This document shows positions 45,780 through 57,200 of a stretch of DNA of 64,000 nucleotides, in pieces (within the stretch, counting starts at the first letter, position 1; every line of letters begins with the position of its first letter). This stretch comes from M30B53 sp964600785 (GTDB taxonomy: Bacteria > Planctomycetota > Planctomycetia > Pirellulales > UBA1268), in assembly GCA_964600785.1 (NCBI GenBank), contig CAZRKH010000005.1, positions 1 through 64,000 on the forward strand, given 5' to 3'. Both the position numbers and the translations under genes were made by a program. The notes below the pieces were generated by a model. That model was not told where the DNA came from. It saw only the letters and a program-made list of their open reading frames with translations, and ran no database searches.

Positions 45780-47474
45780 TTACATCATGCCTGGCATGCC
45801 GCCCATGCCACCCATGCCTGGCATGCCGCCCATGCCGCCCATGCCACCCATGCCGTGGTGGTCATGGCCGTCACCGCCGCCCTCTTCCTCCTCCGAGGGA
45901 ATCTCGGTAATGAGCGACTCGGTCGTCAGCAGCAGTGCCGCCACGCTCGCGGCATTTGAAAGGGCGGTTCGCACGACCTTGGCCGGATCGATCACTCCCG
46001 CCGCCACAAGGTCACCGTAGTCACCCTTGTCGGCGTCGTAGCCCTCGTTCTTGCCCTTCAACTGACGAACCCGGTTGACCACAACCGGCCCGTCGACCCC
46101 GGCATTGTCGGCGATGGCCTCGAGCGGATACCGCAGGGCGTTGCGGACGATTCCCGCCCCGAGTTTCTCGTCACCCTCGAGCTGGAGTTTGTCGATCGCC
46201 TTCTCGCTGCGAAGCAGGGCCACGCCGCCCCCTGGCACGACACCCTCGGCAAGGGCCGCCTGGACGGCACTTTTGGCGTCGTCAATGAGCGCCTTCCGCT
46301 CCTTCATTTCCGTTTCGGTGGCGGCCCCGACATTGATCTGGGCCACGCCTCCGGCGAGCTTGGCAAGCCGCTCCTGGAGTTTCTCGCGATCGTAGTCGCT
46401 GTCGGTTGACTCAATCTCCTGGCGGATCTGGGCCGCGCGGCCGTCGATCGCCGCCTTGGTGCCCGCCCCGCTGACGATTGTCGTGTTTTCCGCCTCGACA
46501 ATCACCTTCTTCGCCCGGCCAAGGTCGGTGAGCTTCACCGAGTCGAGCTGGATGCCGAGGTCTTTGTACACCGCCTGGCCGCCGGTGAGCACGGCCAGGT
46601 CACCCATGATCGCCTTGCGGCGGTCACCGTAGCCGGGCGCCTTGACCGCCACCGCCTGCAGGATGCCGCGGAGCTTGTTGACCACCAGGGTGGCCAGGGC
46701 CTCGCCCTCCACATCCTCCGCGATGATCACCAGCGGCTTGGCCGCCTTGCTGACCGCCTCGAGCAGCGGCACGAGATTCTTGGCGCTCGAGATCTTCTCC
46801 TCGAAGATCAGGATGTAGGGATTTTCGAGTTCGCAGACCTGGGAGTCGGCGTCGGTCACGAAGTGTGGCGACAGGAATCCACGGTCGAACTGCATGCCCT
46901 CCACGACATCGACGGTCGTTTCCGCCTGCTTCCCCTCCTCGACGGTGATCACGCCGTCCTTGCCCACCTTGAGGAAGGCCTCGGAGAGCACGTTGCCGAT
47001 CGTGGGATCGTTGTTGCCGGCGATCGTGGCGATCTGCTGGAGTTCCTTTTTGTTTTTTTCGTCGATCGGCGTGGCCTGAGAGAGGATCGCGTCACTCACC
47101 GCCGCAACCGCCTTGTGGATGCCACGCGAGAGCGCCATCGGATCACCCCCGGCCGCGATCATCTTCAGGCCCTCGCGGAAGATCGCCTCGGCAAGCACGG
47201 TGGCCGTGGTGGTGCCGTCACCGGCGACATCGTTGGTCTTGCTGGCGGCCTCTTTGACCAGCTGGGCACCGAGGTTCTCGTAGGGATCCTCGAGATCGAT
47301 GTCCTCCGCGACGGTCACGCCGTCTTTGGTGACCTTCGGCGAACCCCAGCCCTTGTCGAGCACCGCGTTGCGACCACGAGGGCCCAGCGTGCTCTTCACG
47401 GCTCGGGCGAGTTTGGAAACGCCGGCAAGCAACGGCTGCCGTGCCTCATCGTCAAACACCATTTGTTTGGCCAC
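45780..47474 (-). CDS. groL: Chaperonin GroEL, copy 2 (with GGM tail)
   Basis: A 564-residue GroEL with KSTLGPRGRNAVLDKGWG, KDGVTVAEDIDLED, AGDGTTTATVLAEA, TIAGNNDPTIG, GVVPGGGVALLRSE and GVIDPAKVVRTALSNAASVA. It ends in a long Gly-Gly-Met-rich tail (Gly-Met-Gly-Gly-Met repeats from about residue 540). It is 60% or so similar by eye to copy 1 but differs at the apical domain and tail. GTG start with AAGGAG at 47481-47486. First gene of the chaperone run. Confidence 0.95.
   Translation of the reverse strand: MAKQMVFDDEARQPLLAGVSKLARAVKSTLGPRGRNAVLDKGWGSPKVTKDGVTVAEDIDLEDPYENLGAQLVKEAASKTNDVAGDGTTTATVLAEAIFREGLKMIAAGGDPMALSRGIHKAVAAVSDAILSQATPIDEKNKKELQQIATIAGNNDPTIGNVLSEAFLKVGKDGVITVEEGKQAETTVDVVEGMQFDRGFLSPHFVTDADSQVCELENPYILIFEEKISSAKNLVPLLEAVSKAAKPLVIIAEDVEGEALATLVVNKLRGILQAVAVKAPGYGDRRKAIMGDLAVLTGGQAVYKDLGIQLDSVKLTDLGRAKKVIVEAENTTIVSGAGTKAAIDGRAAQIRQEIESTDSDYDREKLQERLAKLAGGVAQINVGAATETEMKERKALIDDAKSAVQAALAEGVVPGGGVALLRSEKAIDKLQLEGDEKLGAGIVRNALRYPLEAIADNAGVDGPVVVNRVRQLKGKNEGYDADKGDYGDLVAAGVIDPAKVVRTALSNAASVAALLLTTESLITEIPSEEEEGGGDGHDHHGMGGMGGMGGMPGMGGMGGMPGMM
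45783..45854. repeat. Degenerate repeat encoding the GroEL Gly-Met tail
   Basis: Repeated CCCATGCC/GGCATGCC units on the plus strand correspond to the Gly-Gly-Met tail of GroEL copy 2. This is coding low complexity, not a mobile or CRISPR repeat. Confidence 0.85.
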
Positions 47475-47766
47475 GAAAAGCTCCTTCGCGGGTCAGTGAT
47501 CCGCACCCGGTGGTCGCGGGATCGACGTCTTTCTCTTTGTGACGGCAGGATCGCAAGACCCTGCCCGGCCCGGGCCGCACCGTTTGGCAGCCAGCTCGGG
47601 TATATCCCAGCGAGAGCAACCCGCGTGCCGAGCCGAAATTGCAGCTTGGCAGGGCCGCAATAGAGCGCTATTTCTCCGTTCAACCGGGAAAACCGCTCCG
47701 CCACCATCGCCGCAGACGTGCCGTTTTGGCAGCCCCGCTGCCGTCGCCCGCCGGGCTGGCGGATGC
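47475..47766. promoter_or_regulatory. Upstream region of the groEL2-groES-groEL1 run
   Basis: The 292 bases between the groEL copy 2 start and the end of the M42 peptidase gene should hold the chaperone promoter. The ribosome-binding site AAGGAG is at 47481-47486. An imperfect palindrome AATAGAGCGCTATT lies at 47659-47672 (5-bp arms around AGCG). No copy of the CIRCE operator, TTAGCACTC-N9-GAGTGCTAA, was found, so HrcA control of this run is not indicated. Confidence 0.5.
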
Positions 47767-48825
47767 TCAGGGAATCCAGTCAGCGGCCTCGTCGATGCCG
47801 CGGACGAAAGCCGCCAGCAGATCGGCGGTGCGGTCGAGGTCGTCGAGTGAAATCGTTTCCACCGCAGAATGCATGTAGCGGTTGGGTACGCCCACCAGCC
47901 CGGTGGCCACGCCGCTACGGGTCGTCTGCAGGACGTTGGCGTCAGTCGGCGTGGCCCGCCCAATCGCCAGCAACTGGAAGGGAATCGCGGAGGCTTCCGC
48001 CGCCGCGACGAGCCGCTCGACGACGCGGGGGCTCATGTTTGGTCCGCGGGAGATGACCGGCCCCCGACCGAGGGCCACGTCGCCTTCGGACTTTTTGTCG
48101 ATCGTCGGGCAGTCGGTGGCATGGGTCACGTCGACCGCGATCGCCACGTGGGGATCGACGGCATGCGCACTGGTGCGTGCGCCCCGCAGGCCGATCTCCT
48201 CCTGCACCGTCGAGGCCACGAAGAGCCCGCACTCCAGCGGGCCGGCCGCCGCCCGCCGGAACCCCTCGAGCACAGCCCACAGGCCGACCTTGTCATCCAT
48301 CGCCACCGCCGCGGCCAGGTCGTGCCGCAGCTGCTGGAATCGAAGCGAAAACGTCGCCGAGTCACCGATCCGCACCACGCTCTCGGCATCGGCCCGGTCG
48401 GTGGCACCGATATCGATCCAGAGATCCTTGAGTTTCGGAACCGTCTTTCGCTCCTCGTCGGTGAGCAGGTGGATCGGCTTGCGCGAAATGACCCCCGGCA
48501 CGGGGCCCGACGCGGTCCAGATCACGACATGAGATCCGACGAGTTGGATCGGATCCCAGCCCCCGATCGCAGCCACCGAGATGAAGCCCTGTTCGTCGAT
48601 GTACTGCACGATCAGCCCGATCTGGTCGCAGTGGCCCGCCAGCAACACGCGGACGCCCGCGGAGCGGTTCTTGCTGCCGATCACGTTGCCGTGGGAATCG
48701 CTCGAAACGTCGTCAGCAACCCCGCTGAGGTAGCCGCGAACGAGATCCTGAACCGGCCGCTCGTAGCCCGAGGGGCTCGGCGTTTCCAGAAGCTGAACGA
48801 GAAAATCGCGGGCCGTGGAATCCAT
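47767..48825 (-). CDS. M42-family metallopeptidase (glutamyl/leucyl aminopeptidase type)
   Basis: A 352-residue M42 peptidase. Two-metal site residues are visible in LLAGHCDQIGLIVQYIDEQGF (His, Asp), AVAMDDKVGLWAVLEGF (Asp), STVQEEIGLRGARTSA (Glu-Glu), AIAVDVTHATDC (Asp) and VPNRYMHSAVETISLDDLD (His). The protein forms large tetrahedral complexes in known members that cut N-terminal residues from peptides. The start is the ATG just before DSTARDFLVQLL; the open frame extends upstream to 48933. It lies between the chaperone cluster and the divergent homoserine dehydrogenase gene. Confidence 0.92.
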   Translation of the reverse strand: MDSTARDFLVQLLETPSPSGYERPVQDLVRGYLSGVADDVSSDSHGNVIGSKNRSAGVRVLLAGHCDQIGLIVQYIDEQGFISVAAIGGWDPIQLVGSHVVIWTASGPVPGVISRKPIHLLTDEERKTVPKLKDLWIDIGATDRADAESVVRIGDSATFSLRFQQLRHDLAAAVAMDDKVGLWAVLEGFRRAAAGPLECGLFVASTVQEEIGLRGARTSAHAVDPHVAIAVDVTHATDCPTIDKKSEGDVALGRGPVISRGPNMSPRVVERLVAAAEASAIPFQLLAIGRATPTDANVLQTTRSGVATGLVGVPNRYMHSAVETISLDDLDRTADLLAAFVRGIDEAADWIP

Positions 48826-49026
48826 GCGTCGTCGCTCTCCTCGCTGGGTCTGTCGGCTGCCGGCTGCCGGCGTTTTTCGGTGGGAACCGACGGAGTACAG
48901 CGGAGCGTAGCCCTGCCACCCGGGCCAACGCAACCGCCCGCCGTCGCGCCGCGGGCAGGCTATGATCGACCGGCGGCGGTGATTACGATCACAGGTTTCT
49001 CACCCGCCACCCCTTCGCATCCCACC

Positions 49027-50352
49027 ATGACCCAGCCCGCGCGGATTGGCATCCTCGGCCTCGGCACCGTCGGCTCCGGGGTGGTACGGCTGCTCTCGGA
49101 ATCGGCGGACCACATCGAGCGTCATGTCGGCCGGCGGATCGTGGTCGAACGGGCCGTGGTCCGCCATGCCTCGAAGGAGCGGGGCCTCGATCTGCCCGCG
49201 GGGATCGTCACCGACGACCTGGCGGCGATCAGCAGCGACCCGGGAATCTCGGTGGGGGTGCTGCTGGTGGGCGGCCTGGAGCCGGCCCGCAGCATGGCGG
49301 TGGCCCTTTTGGAGAGCGGCAAAGACCTGGTCACCGCCAACAAGGCCCTGCTCGCCGAGCACGGCCCCGAACTCTTCGCCCTGGCCCGCGAGCGTGGCCG
49401 ATCGATCGCCTTCGAGGCGGCCGTGGCCGGCGGCATCCCGATCGTGGCGGCGATCAGCGAGTGCCTCGCGGCCAACCGCATCGACTCGATCCGTGGCATT
49501 CTCAACGGCACCAGCAACTTCATTCTCTCCCGCATGGAAGAGGAGGGGATCGGCTATGCCGAGGCCCTCGCCCAGGCCCAGGCCAACGGCTTTGCCGAGG
49601 CCGATCCATCGATGGACGTCGACGGTACCGACGCCACACAGAAACTGGCGATCCTCGCCCACCTCGCCTTCGGCATGTGGGTGCCCTGGAGGGAGATTCC
49701 GCGAACCGGCATCGAGCAATTCGACCCCGCCGTGCTCGAGGATGCCGCCGAACTCGGCTACCGCGTGCGACTGGTGGCCCTTGCCAGCCGCGGCGACGGC
49801 CGGGTCTCGATGCGGGTCGCTCCGGCCCTTGTGAGAATCGGCACCCCGCTCGCCGAGACCCGCGGTGCCTTCAATGCCGTAAGCATCGTGGGCGATGCGG
49901 TGGGGCCGATGTTCTTCCACGGCCTCGGTGCCGGGCAGATGCCGACCGCCTCGGCGGTCGTCGCCGACATCATCGACACCGTCGTGGGGCGGGCCGCGAT
50001 CACCTTCCGCACCACCGGAATGCTCTCGCCGGAGAGCCCCGTCCTCGGCGGCGGCGTCGAGGACGCTCACTTTCTCAGAATCCATGCCGGCGACCGGCCC
50101 GGAGTGCTCGCCGGGCTGACCGGCATCCTCGGCGAGCACGGCATCTCGATCGCGTCGATGATCCAGCGGCCCGAAAAACCGGTCGGCCGGGAGTCGGCCA
50201 CCTCCGGCATTCCGCTGGCGATCCTCACCCATCCCGCCCCGCCGGAGACGATGGCGAGGGCGGTGGCGGCCATCGACCAATCCGACGACGTGTTTGGCCG
50301 GACCGTCTGCCTCGGCGTGCTTGACCAGTCGATCCATGCCGGCCACATCTGA
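49027..50352 (+). CDS. hom: Homoserine dehydrogenase
   Basis: A 441-residue homoserine dehydrogenase. It has the NAD(P)-binding GILGLGTVGSGVV at the start, KDLVTANKALLA, EAAVAGGIPIVAAI, ILNGTSNFILSRM and the substrate loop DVDGTDATQKLAILA. A C-terminal ACT domain begins HFLRIHAGDRPGVLAGLTGILGE. It reduces aspartate semialdehyde to homoserine. It is the first gene of a plus-strand operon followed by an ApgM-family gene 22 bases later and aspartokinase. Confidence 0.95.
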   Translation: MTQPARIGILGLGTVGSGVVRLLSESADHIERHVGRRIVVERAVVRHASKERGLDLPAGIVTDDLAAISSDPGISVGVLLVGGLEPARSMAVALLESGKDLVTANKALLAEHGPELFALARERGRSIAFEAAVAGGIPIVAAISECLAANRIDSIRGILNGTSNFILSRMEEEGIGYAEALAQAQANGFAEADPSMDVDGTDATQKLAILAHLAFGMWVPWREIPRTGIEQFDPAVLEDAAELGYRVRLVALASRGDGRVSMRVAPALVRIGTPLAETRGAFNAVSIVGDAVGPMFFHGLGAGQMPTASAVVADIIDTVVGRAAITFRTTGMLSPESPVLGGGVEDAHFLRIHAGDRPGVLAGLTGILGEHGISIASMIQRPEKPVGRESATSGIPLAILTHPAPPETMARAVAAIDQSDDVFGRTVCLGVLDQSIHAGHI

Positions 50353-50374
50353 CACCGCCGCGTGACCCGTCCCC

Positions 50375-51649
50375 ATGAAATACCTCATCGTGATTCCCGA
50401 CGGGGCCGCCGACGAGCCGAGGGATGACCTCGATGGCCGCACGCCGCTGGAGGCGGCGAGCACCCCCGCGATTGATGGCCTCGCCGCCCGCGGTCGATCG
50501 GGGCTTGTCAGCCACGTGCCCGAGGGCTTTCCACCCGGCAGCGAGGTGGCCTGCATGAGCCTGCTCGGCTACGACCCGCTCGCCTGCTTCACCGGCCGGG
50601 CTCCCCTCGAGGCAGCCGCCTCGGGAATCACGCTCGGCCCGCACGACTGGGCGGTTCGCTGCAATCTCGTCACGATTCGCGATGATGGCCCGACGCCGAT
50701 CATGGAGGACTTCACCGCCGGTCACGTCAGTTCCGAGGAGGCGAGCGAATTGCTCGCCGCGGCGGGCGAGGGGCTGGCCCGGGAATTTCCTCTCGTGGCG
50801 GAGCACTGGCGATTCCATCCCGGCGTGAGCTACCGCAACCTGCTGCTGTTTCAGCGGGAGACGCGGGGACAATTGCAGGGGCAGCCGCAGGATACCGCGG
50901 CCGAGCCGCTCGCCGACGACCTGCGGACGGTCCCGCCGCACGACCTGACCGACAAGCCGGTGGCCGACGCCTTCCCGCGAGGCACCGGCAGCCGCCTGCT
51001 CGGCGAGATCATGGCCGCCAGCGGCCGCTGGTTTGCCGGACACCCGGTCAACCTCCGGCGGGTCGAGGCGGGGCACAGGCCGGCCACGCATCTCTGGCTG
51101 TGGGGAGCCGGGCGGGCCCCGGCGATGCGGCCTTTCAGCGAGATCTACGGCGTCTCGGCCACGATGATCACCGCGGTCGACCTGTTGCGGGGCCTGGCAG
51201 CCCTGGCCGGCTGGCGGAGGCGGGAGGTCGAGGGAGCGACCGGCTACCTCGATACCGACTATGCCGCCAAGGGCCGGGCCGCCGCGGAAGAACTCGAGCG
51301 GGCCGATCTCGTCTGCGTGCATGTCGAGGCACCCGACGAGGCGAGCCACCAGGGGGACACCACCGAAAAGATCACGGCCATCGAGCGGATCGACGAATTG
51401 ATCGTGGGACCGCTCGTCGAGCGGCTCGCTGGCAGCGAGCACCGGATTCTCGTCTGTCCCGACCACCCCACGCTGCTGGCCACGAAGACCCACTCGCGGG
51501 GCCTCGTGCCCTATGTGATCGCCGGCACGGGGATCGAGCCCGACGGCGGCACCAGCTACGGCGAGCGGACCGCGGCAGGCGGCGAGCTGGTCGAACCCGG
51601 CTGGAGGCTGATGGGCCGGTTCCTCGGCACCACGCCAGGGGGGAGCTAG
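50375..51649 (+). CDS. ApgM-family protein, possible homoserine kinase
   Basis: A 424-residue member of the alkaline-phosphatase-like phosphoglycerate mutase family of archaeal type. It begins MKYLIVIPDGAADEPRDDL, has GSEVACMSLLGYDP and MTAVDLLRGL-type motifs (ATMITAVDLLRGLAALAGW), ADLVCVHVEAPDEASHQGD and VCPDHPTLLATKTHS, the last carrying metal-binding His. Its position between homoserine dehydrogenase and aspartokinase, and no other thrB here, fit the subfamily proposed as homoserine kinase (TIGR02535). The alternative is a 2,3-bisphosphoglycerate-independent phosphoglycerate mutase. Confidence 0.88.
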   Translation: MKYLIVIPDGAADEPRDDLDGRTPLEAASTPAIDGLAARGRSGLVSHVPEGFPPGSEVACMSLLGYDPLACFTGRAPLEAAASGITLGPHDWAVRCNLVTIRDDGPTPIMEDFTAGHVSSEEASELLAAAGEGLAREFPLVAEHWRFHPGVSYRNLLLFQRETRGQLQGQPQDTAAEPLADDLRTVPPHDLTDKPVADAFPRGTGSRLLGEIMAASGRWFAGHPVNLRRVEAGHRPATHLWLWGAGRAPAMRPFSEIYGVSATMITAVDLLRGLAALAGWRRREVEGATGYLDTDYAAKGRAAAEELERADLVCVHVEAPDEASHQGDTTEKITAIERIDELIVGPLVERLAGSEHRILVCPDHPTLLATKTHSRGLVPYVIAGTGIEPDGGTSYGERTAAGGELVEPGWRLMGRFLGTTPGGS

Positions 51650-51653
51650 GCGG

Positions 51654-53423
<1,770 letters not shown>

Positions 53424-53469
53424 GATCAGCCGCGACCGCCATCCGCAGGGTATTCCCGGAGGAGCTTCC

Positions 53470-53811
53470 ATGGCCGAAACGATCTTCTCGCGGATCATTG
53501 CCCGCGAGGTTCCCGCGACAATCGTGCACGAGGACGACCGCTGCCTCGCCTTCCACGACGTCTCACCGCAGGCCCCGGTGCATGTGCTGGTGATTCCCAA
53601 GAAGCCGATCGAGCGGCTCAGCGAGATCGACGACGCCGACGCCGACCTGATGGGCCATCTCGTGCTCGTGGCGAGCCGGCTGGCGGCCACGCTCGGCCTC
53701 GCCGACGGCTACCGGCTGGTGGTCAACTGCGGGCCCGCCGGCGGGCAGACGGTCGACCATCTCCACCTGCACCTCCTCGGCGGCCGCTCAATGAGCTGGC
53801 CTCCGGGCTAG
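53470..53811 (+). CDS. HIT-family (HinT-like) nucleotide hydrolase
   Basis: A 113-residue histidine-triad protein: IFSRIIAREVPATIVHEDD, HVLVIPKKPI and the triad HLHLHLLGGR with QTVDH before it. Family members hydrolyse adenosine phosphoramidates or act in tRNA-synthetase-linked aminoacyl-AMP removal. The start follows GGAGGAGCTTCC, a purine-rich ribosome-binding site. It is the last gene on the plus strand before the convergent nuclease/valS gene. Confidence 0.93.
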   Translation: MAETIFSRIIAREVPATIVHEDDRCLAFHDVSPQAPVHVLVIPKKPIERLSEIDDADADLMGHLVLVASRLAATLGLADGYRLVVNCGPAGGQTVDHLHLHLLGGRSMSWPPG

Positions 53812-53852
53812 CCGGGGCTGAAAAGCTCTACCCGGGCTGTTTCCACGGGCAG

Positions 53853-54254
53853 CTAGCCGAGGACGTCGGCGAGCACGTCTTCGGCGACGTAGATCGGCAG
53901 GTTGGGCTCGCAGGTGACCGCCACCGCGATCGCGTCGGAAGGACGGGCATCGATCTCGATGAGCTCGCCATCCTTTTCCACGCGGATCACCGCAAAATAG
54001 GTGTGCTCTTTGAGTTCGGAGACGATCACGTCCTGGAACTCCCCACCGAGCAGCTCCACCGCCGCCACGAGCAGGTCGTGGGTCAGCGGCCGGGGGGCCT
54101 GATGATGCTTCACGCGTCGGTCGATGCTGGTCGCCTCGAACAGGCCGATCAAAATCGGAAACGTCCGGTCGCCCTCCACCTCCTTGAGGTAGACGACCTG
54201 CTGGTCGTTGATCTCGCTGATGATGATCCGTGACAACTCCATCTGCACCGTCAT
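53853..54254 (-). CDS. Bifunctional nuclease-like (DUF151) protein, in frame with valS
   Basis: A 133-residue BFN domain, MELSRIIISEINDQQVVYLKEVEG, FPILIGLFEATSIDRRV, PLTHDLLVAAVELLGG and EIDARPSDAIAVAV, matching the DUF151 bifunctional nuclease (DNase/RNase) family. It could be an independent gene starting ATG at 54252-54254; the stretch GGTAGACT about 90 bases upstream resembles a -10 element. The reading frame is nevertheless continuous with valS, with no stop in the linker (54255-54400). Confidence 0.85.
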   Translation of the reverse strand: MTVQMELSRIIISEINDQQVVYLKEVEGDRTFPILIGLFEATSIDRRVKHHQAPRPLTHDLLVAAVELLGGEFQDVIVSELKEHTYFAVIRVEKDGELIEIDARPSDAIAVAVTCEPNLPIYVAEDVLADVLG

Positions 54255-57200
54255 GGGTCGTTCTCCGACACAAGGCTTCCTGGAAACCCTGCAGGACCAT
54301 CCATCCGCTCGGGCCTGCGACGACCCGAGTCTACCCGAAAGCCCCCGCCGTCGCCCGCCGGGGCCGGCGGGGCAGCTCGATTCGCGGCGGCTGCGGAGAT
54401 CCTCGAGCGTCGCCGCGGCGGCCGTGAGGCGTTCTTCCAGTTCGGCAAGCTGGGCCCGCTCCCGCTCGACGACCTCCGCGGGGGCCCTGGTCACGAAGCC
54501 CTGGTTGTCGAGCTTCTTGCGTTTCGCCTCGACGAGCCCGGCGAGCTTGTCGCGGTCCCTGCCGACGCGGCGGATCTCCGCCTCCACGTCGACAAGCCCC
54601 GCAAGATCGACCGCCAGCTCGCACCCCCCGGCCGACACCACCGCCGCATCCGCCGGCGTCTTCGCCGCAGGACCGATGTCGAGCACCTCGGCGGTGGCCA
54701 TCGCCGCGAGGGCGTCGAGCATCGGCTCGAGCAGGGCCTTCCGCGAGGCGTCGGCACGGATCACGACCGAGAGCACCGTCCGCGGAGGCACGTTCTGGCG
54801 GGCACGAACCTCGCGGATCGCCCCCACCACCGCCAGAAAAGCCGCCAGCCGATCCTCGCTCTCGCGGTCGATCCAGGAATCGGGTGGCGCCGGCCAGCGG
54901 GCGATCATCACCGATTCCGCCGGCGGCCCCTCGTCCCACGGCAGCCGCCGGTCGCCGGCCGCCTCGCGGAGGTGCTGCCACAGTTCCTCGGTGACAAACG
55001 GCATGATCGGGTGCAGCAGTCGCAGGATCGTGTCGAGGCCGGTGACGAGCATCGCCTGGGCCCGCGGACGGGCGACCGGGTCGGCCAGCCGCGGCTTGGA
55101 GAGCTCGAGATAGCCGCTGCAGTATTCATCCCAGGCGAAAGCGTAGAGAATCCTCGCGGCCTCGGCGAAGCGGAAGGCATCGATCGCGGCGGTCACCTCG
55201 GCGGTCACGCTCGCCAGCCGGCTGCACAGCCAGGCCTCCTCCAGCGGCGCCGCCGGCTCGGCCCCGGCCCCGCCGATGGTCGTGGCGTCGCCGTTGAAGT
55301 CGTCGAGGTTCAGCAGCACGAAGCGGGTGGCGTTGAAGAGCTTGTTGGCAAAATTGCGACCTGCGTCAAACCGCTCGCTGACCGCCGGACCGCGGGGCAG
55401 GGCGAGATCTTCGGCGGTGCTCGCCCACTGGGTGCGGAAGGGCTTGCCGCACTTCGGGCAGTCGATCCGCGGCTTCGTGCGGTTGGCCGTGGTCTGCTCG
55501 ATGCGGTGGCCGCAGGAGGGGCAGGCAAACTCCACCGGCATCCGCACGTCCTGCGTTTCGGTGGCCATGCTCGCCATCCCGAAGCGGAGGGCATCGGCGC
55601 CGAGCGACTCGATCACGTCGAGCGGATCGACGCCGTTGCCCTTGCTCTTGCTCATCGTTTCGCCGTAACGGTCGAGAATCTTGGGGTGGATCACGACGTC
55701 GGCAAACGGCGGTCGCCCGGTGTCGAACAGCCCCATGATCACCATCCTCGCGACCCACAGCGTGATGATGTCGCGGCTGGTGACCAGGGTGGTGGTGGGA
55801 TAGAAGCAGTCCATCTCGGGCGTGGCCTGCGGCCAGCCGAGCGTGGAGTGAGGCCACAGCGCCGAGGAGAACCAGGTGTCGAGCACGTCGGGATCCCGCT
55901 CGAGGGGCTGGCCGGCGACATGCTCGACCTCGAGCGACTCCCCGCGGCAGCAGACAAACCAGTCCCGCGGTCCCTCGCCCGCCGGCTCGCCGTCGGCCGG
56001 TGCCCAGGCCACGTCGCCGCGGCCGGTGAAGGCGGCGGCCAGGTCGGCCTCGCCGACGCCCGCCACATGCCAGATCGGGATCCGATGGCCCCACCAGAGC
56101 TGGCGGCCAACCGGCCAGTCCCGCTTCTCGCCGAGCCAGTCGAGGTAGCTCTTGGCATATCTCGGAGGCGAGAACCGCACCGCCCCATCCTCGACCGCGC
56201 GGAGGGCCGGCTCGGCCAGCTCCGCCATGCGGATGAACCACTGGTCGGCCAGGTAGGGCTCGATCGGAGTCTTGGAGCGGTCGGAATGGGCGAGATCGAT
56301 CAGCCGGTCTTCGACCGCCTCCAGCAGGCCGGCGGCCTCGAGGTCGGCGACGACCTTCTTGCGGGCCCGGGAAATCGTGAGTCCCGCATAGGGACCCGTG
56401 GACTCGTTGAGCGTCCCGTCGGGCTCGAGGATGTTGATCATCGGCAGACCCTGCCGCAGGCCCACTTCGTAGTCGTTGGGATCGTGGGCGGGCGTGATCT
56501 TGACCGCGCCGCTGCCCATCTCGGGCTTGGCCCACTCGTCGGCCACCAGCGGGATCGCTCGGCCGGCAAGCGGCAGGCGACCCCGCCTGCCCGAGCGGGC
56601 CATCGCCGCCAGCCGTTCAAGCTCTTCGAGCATCTCCCTCCGCCGCTGCTCGAGGGCCGCCAGTTCCGCGGCGAGGGCAGCCGGGTCGGCCGCGAGCTTT
56701 TCGCGGGCCGCCGCCTCCACCGCCGCGAGGGCCGCAGCCGGGTCGGGGTGGACCGCCACCGCGGTGTCGCCCAGGAGCGTCTCCGGACGGGTCGTGGCGA
56801 CCGTCACGCTCGTCGGTTCGCCGGGCGCCGGATCGATGACGTCGTAGCGGATGTGCCAGAAGTGCCCCTTGACCTCCTCGTGGAAGACCTCGTCGTCGCT
56901 GACGGCCGTCTGCAGGAAGGTGTCCCAGTTGACCAGCCGCTTGCCGCGGCGGACGAGGCCACGCTCGAAGAGCCGGAAGAAGGCCTCGCGGACCGCCGCG
57001 GCACACTGCTCGTCGAGCGTGAAGCGGGTGCGGCTCCAGTCGCAGCTCGCCCCGAGTTCACGCAGCTGGCCGAGGATGCGGGTTTCGTATTGCTCTTTCC
57101 ACTGCCAGATCCGCTCCACGAGCTTCTCCCGACCGAGATCGTGGCGGGAGAGCTTCTCCTCCTCGAGCAGCCGCCGCTCCACGACGGCCTGGGTGGCGAT

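Noticed and set aside
47659..47672. AATAGAGCGCTATT as a CIRCE-type operator
   Set aside because: It is too short and does not match the known CIRCE sequence; kept only as a palindrome upstream of groEL copy 2.
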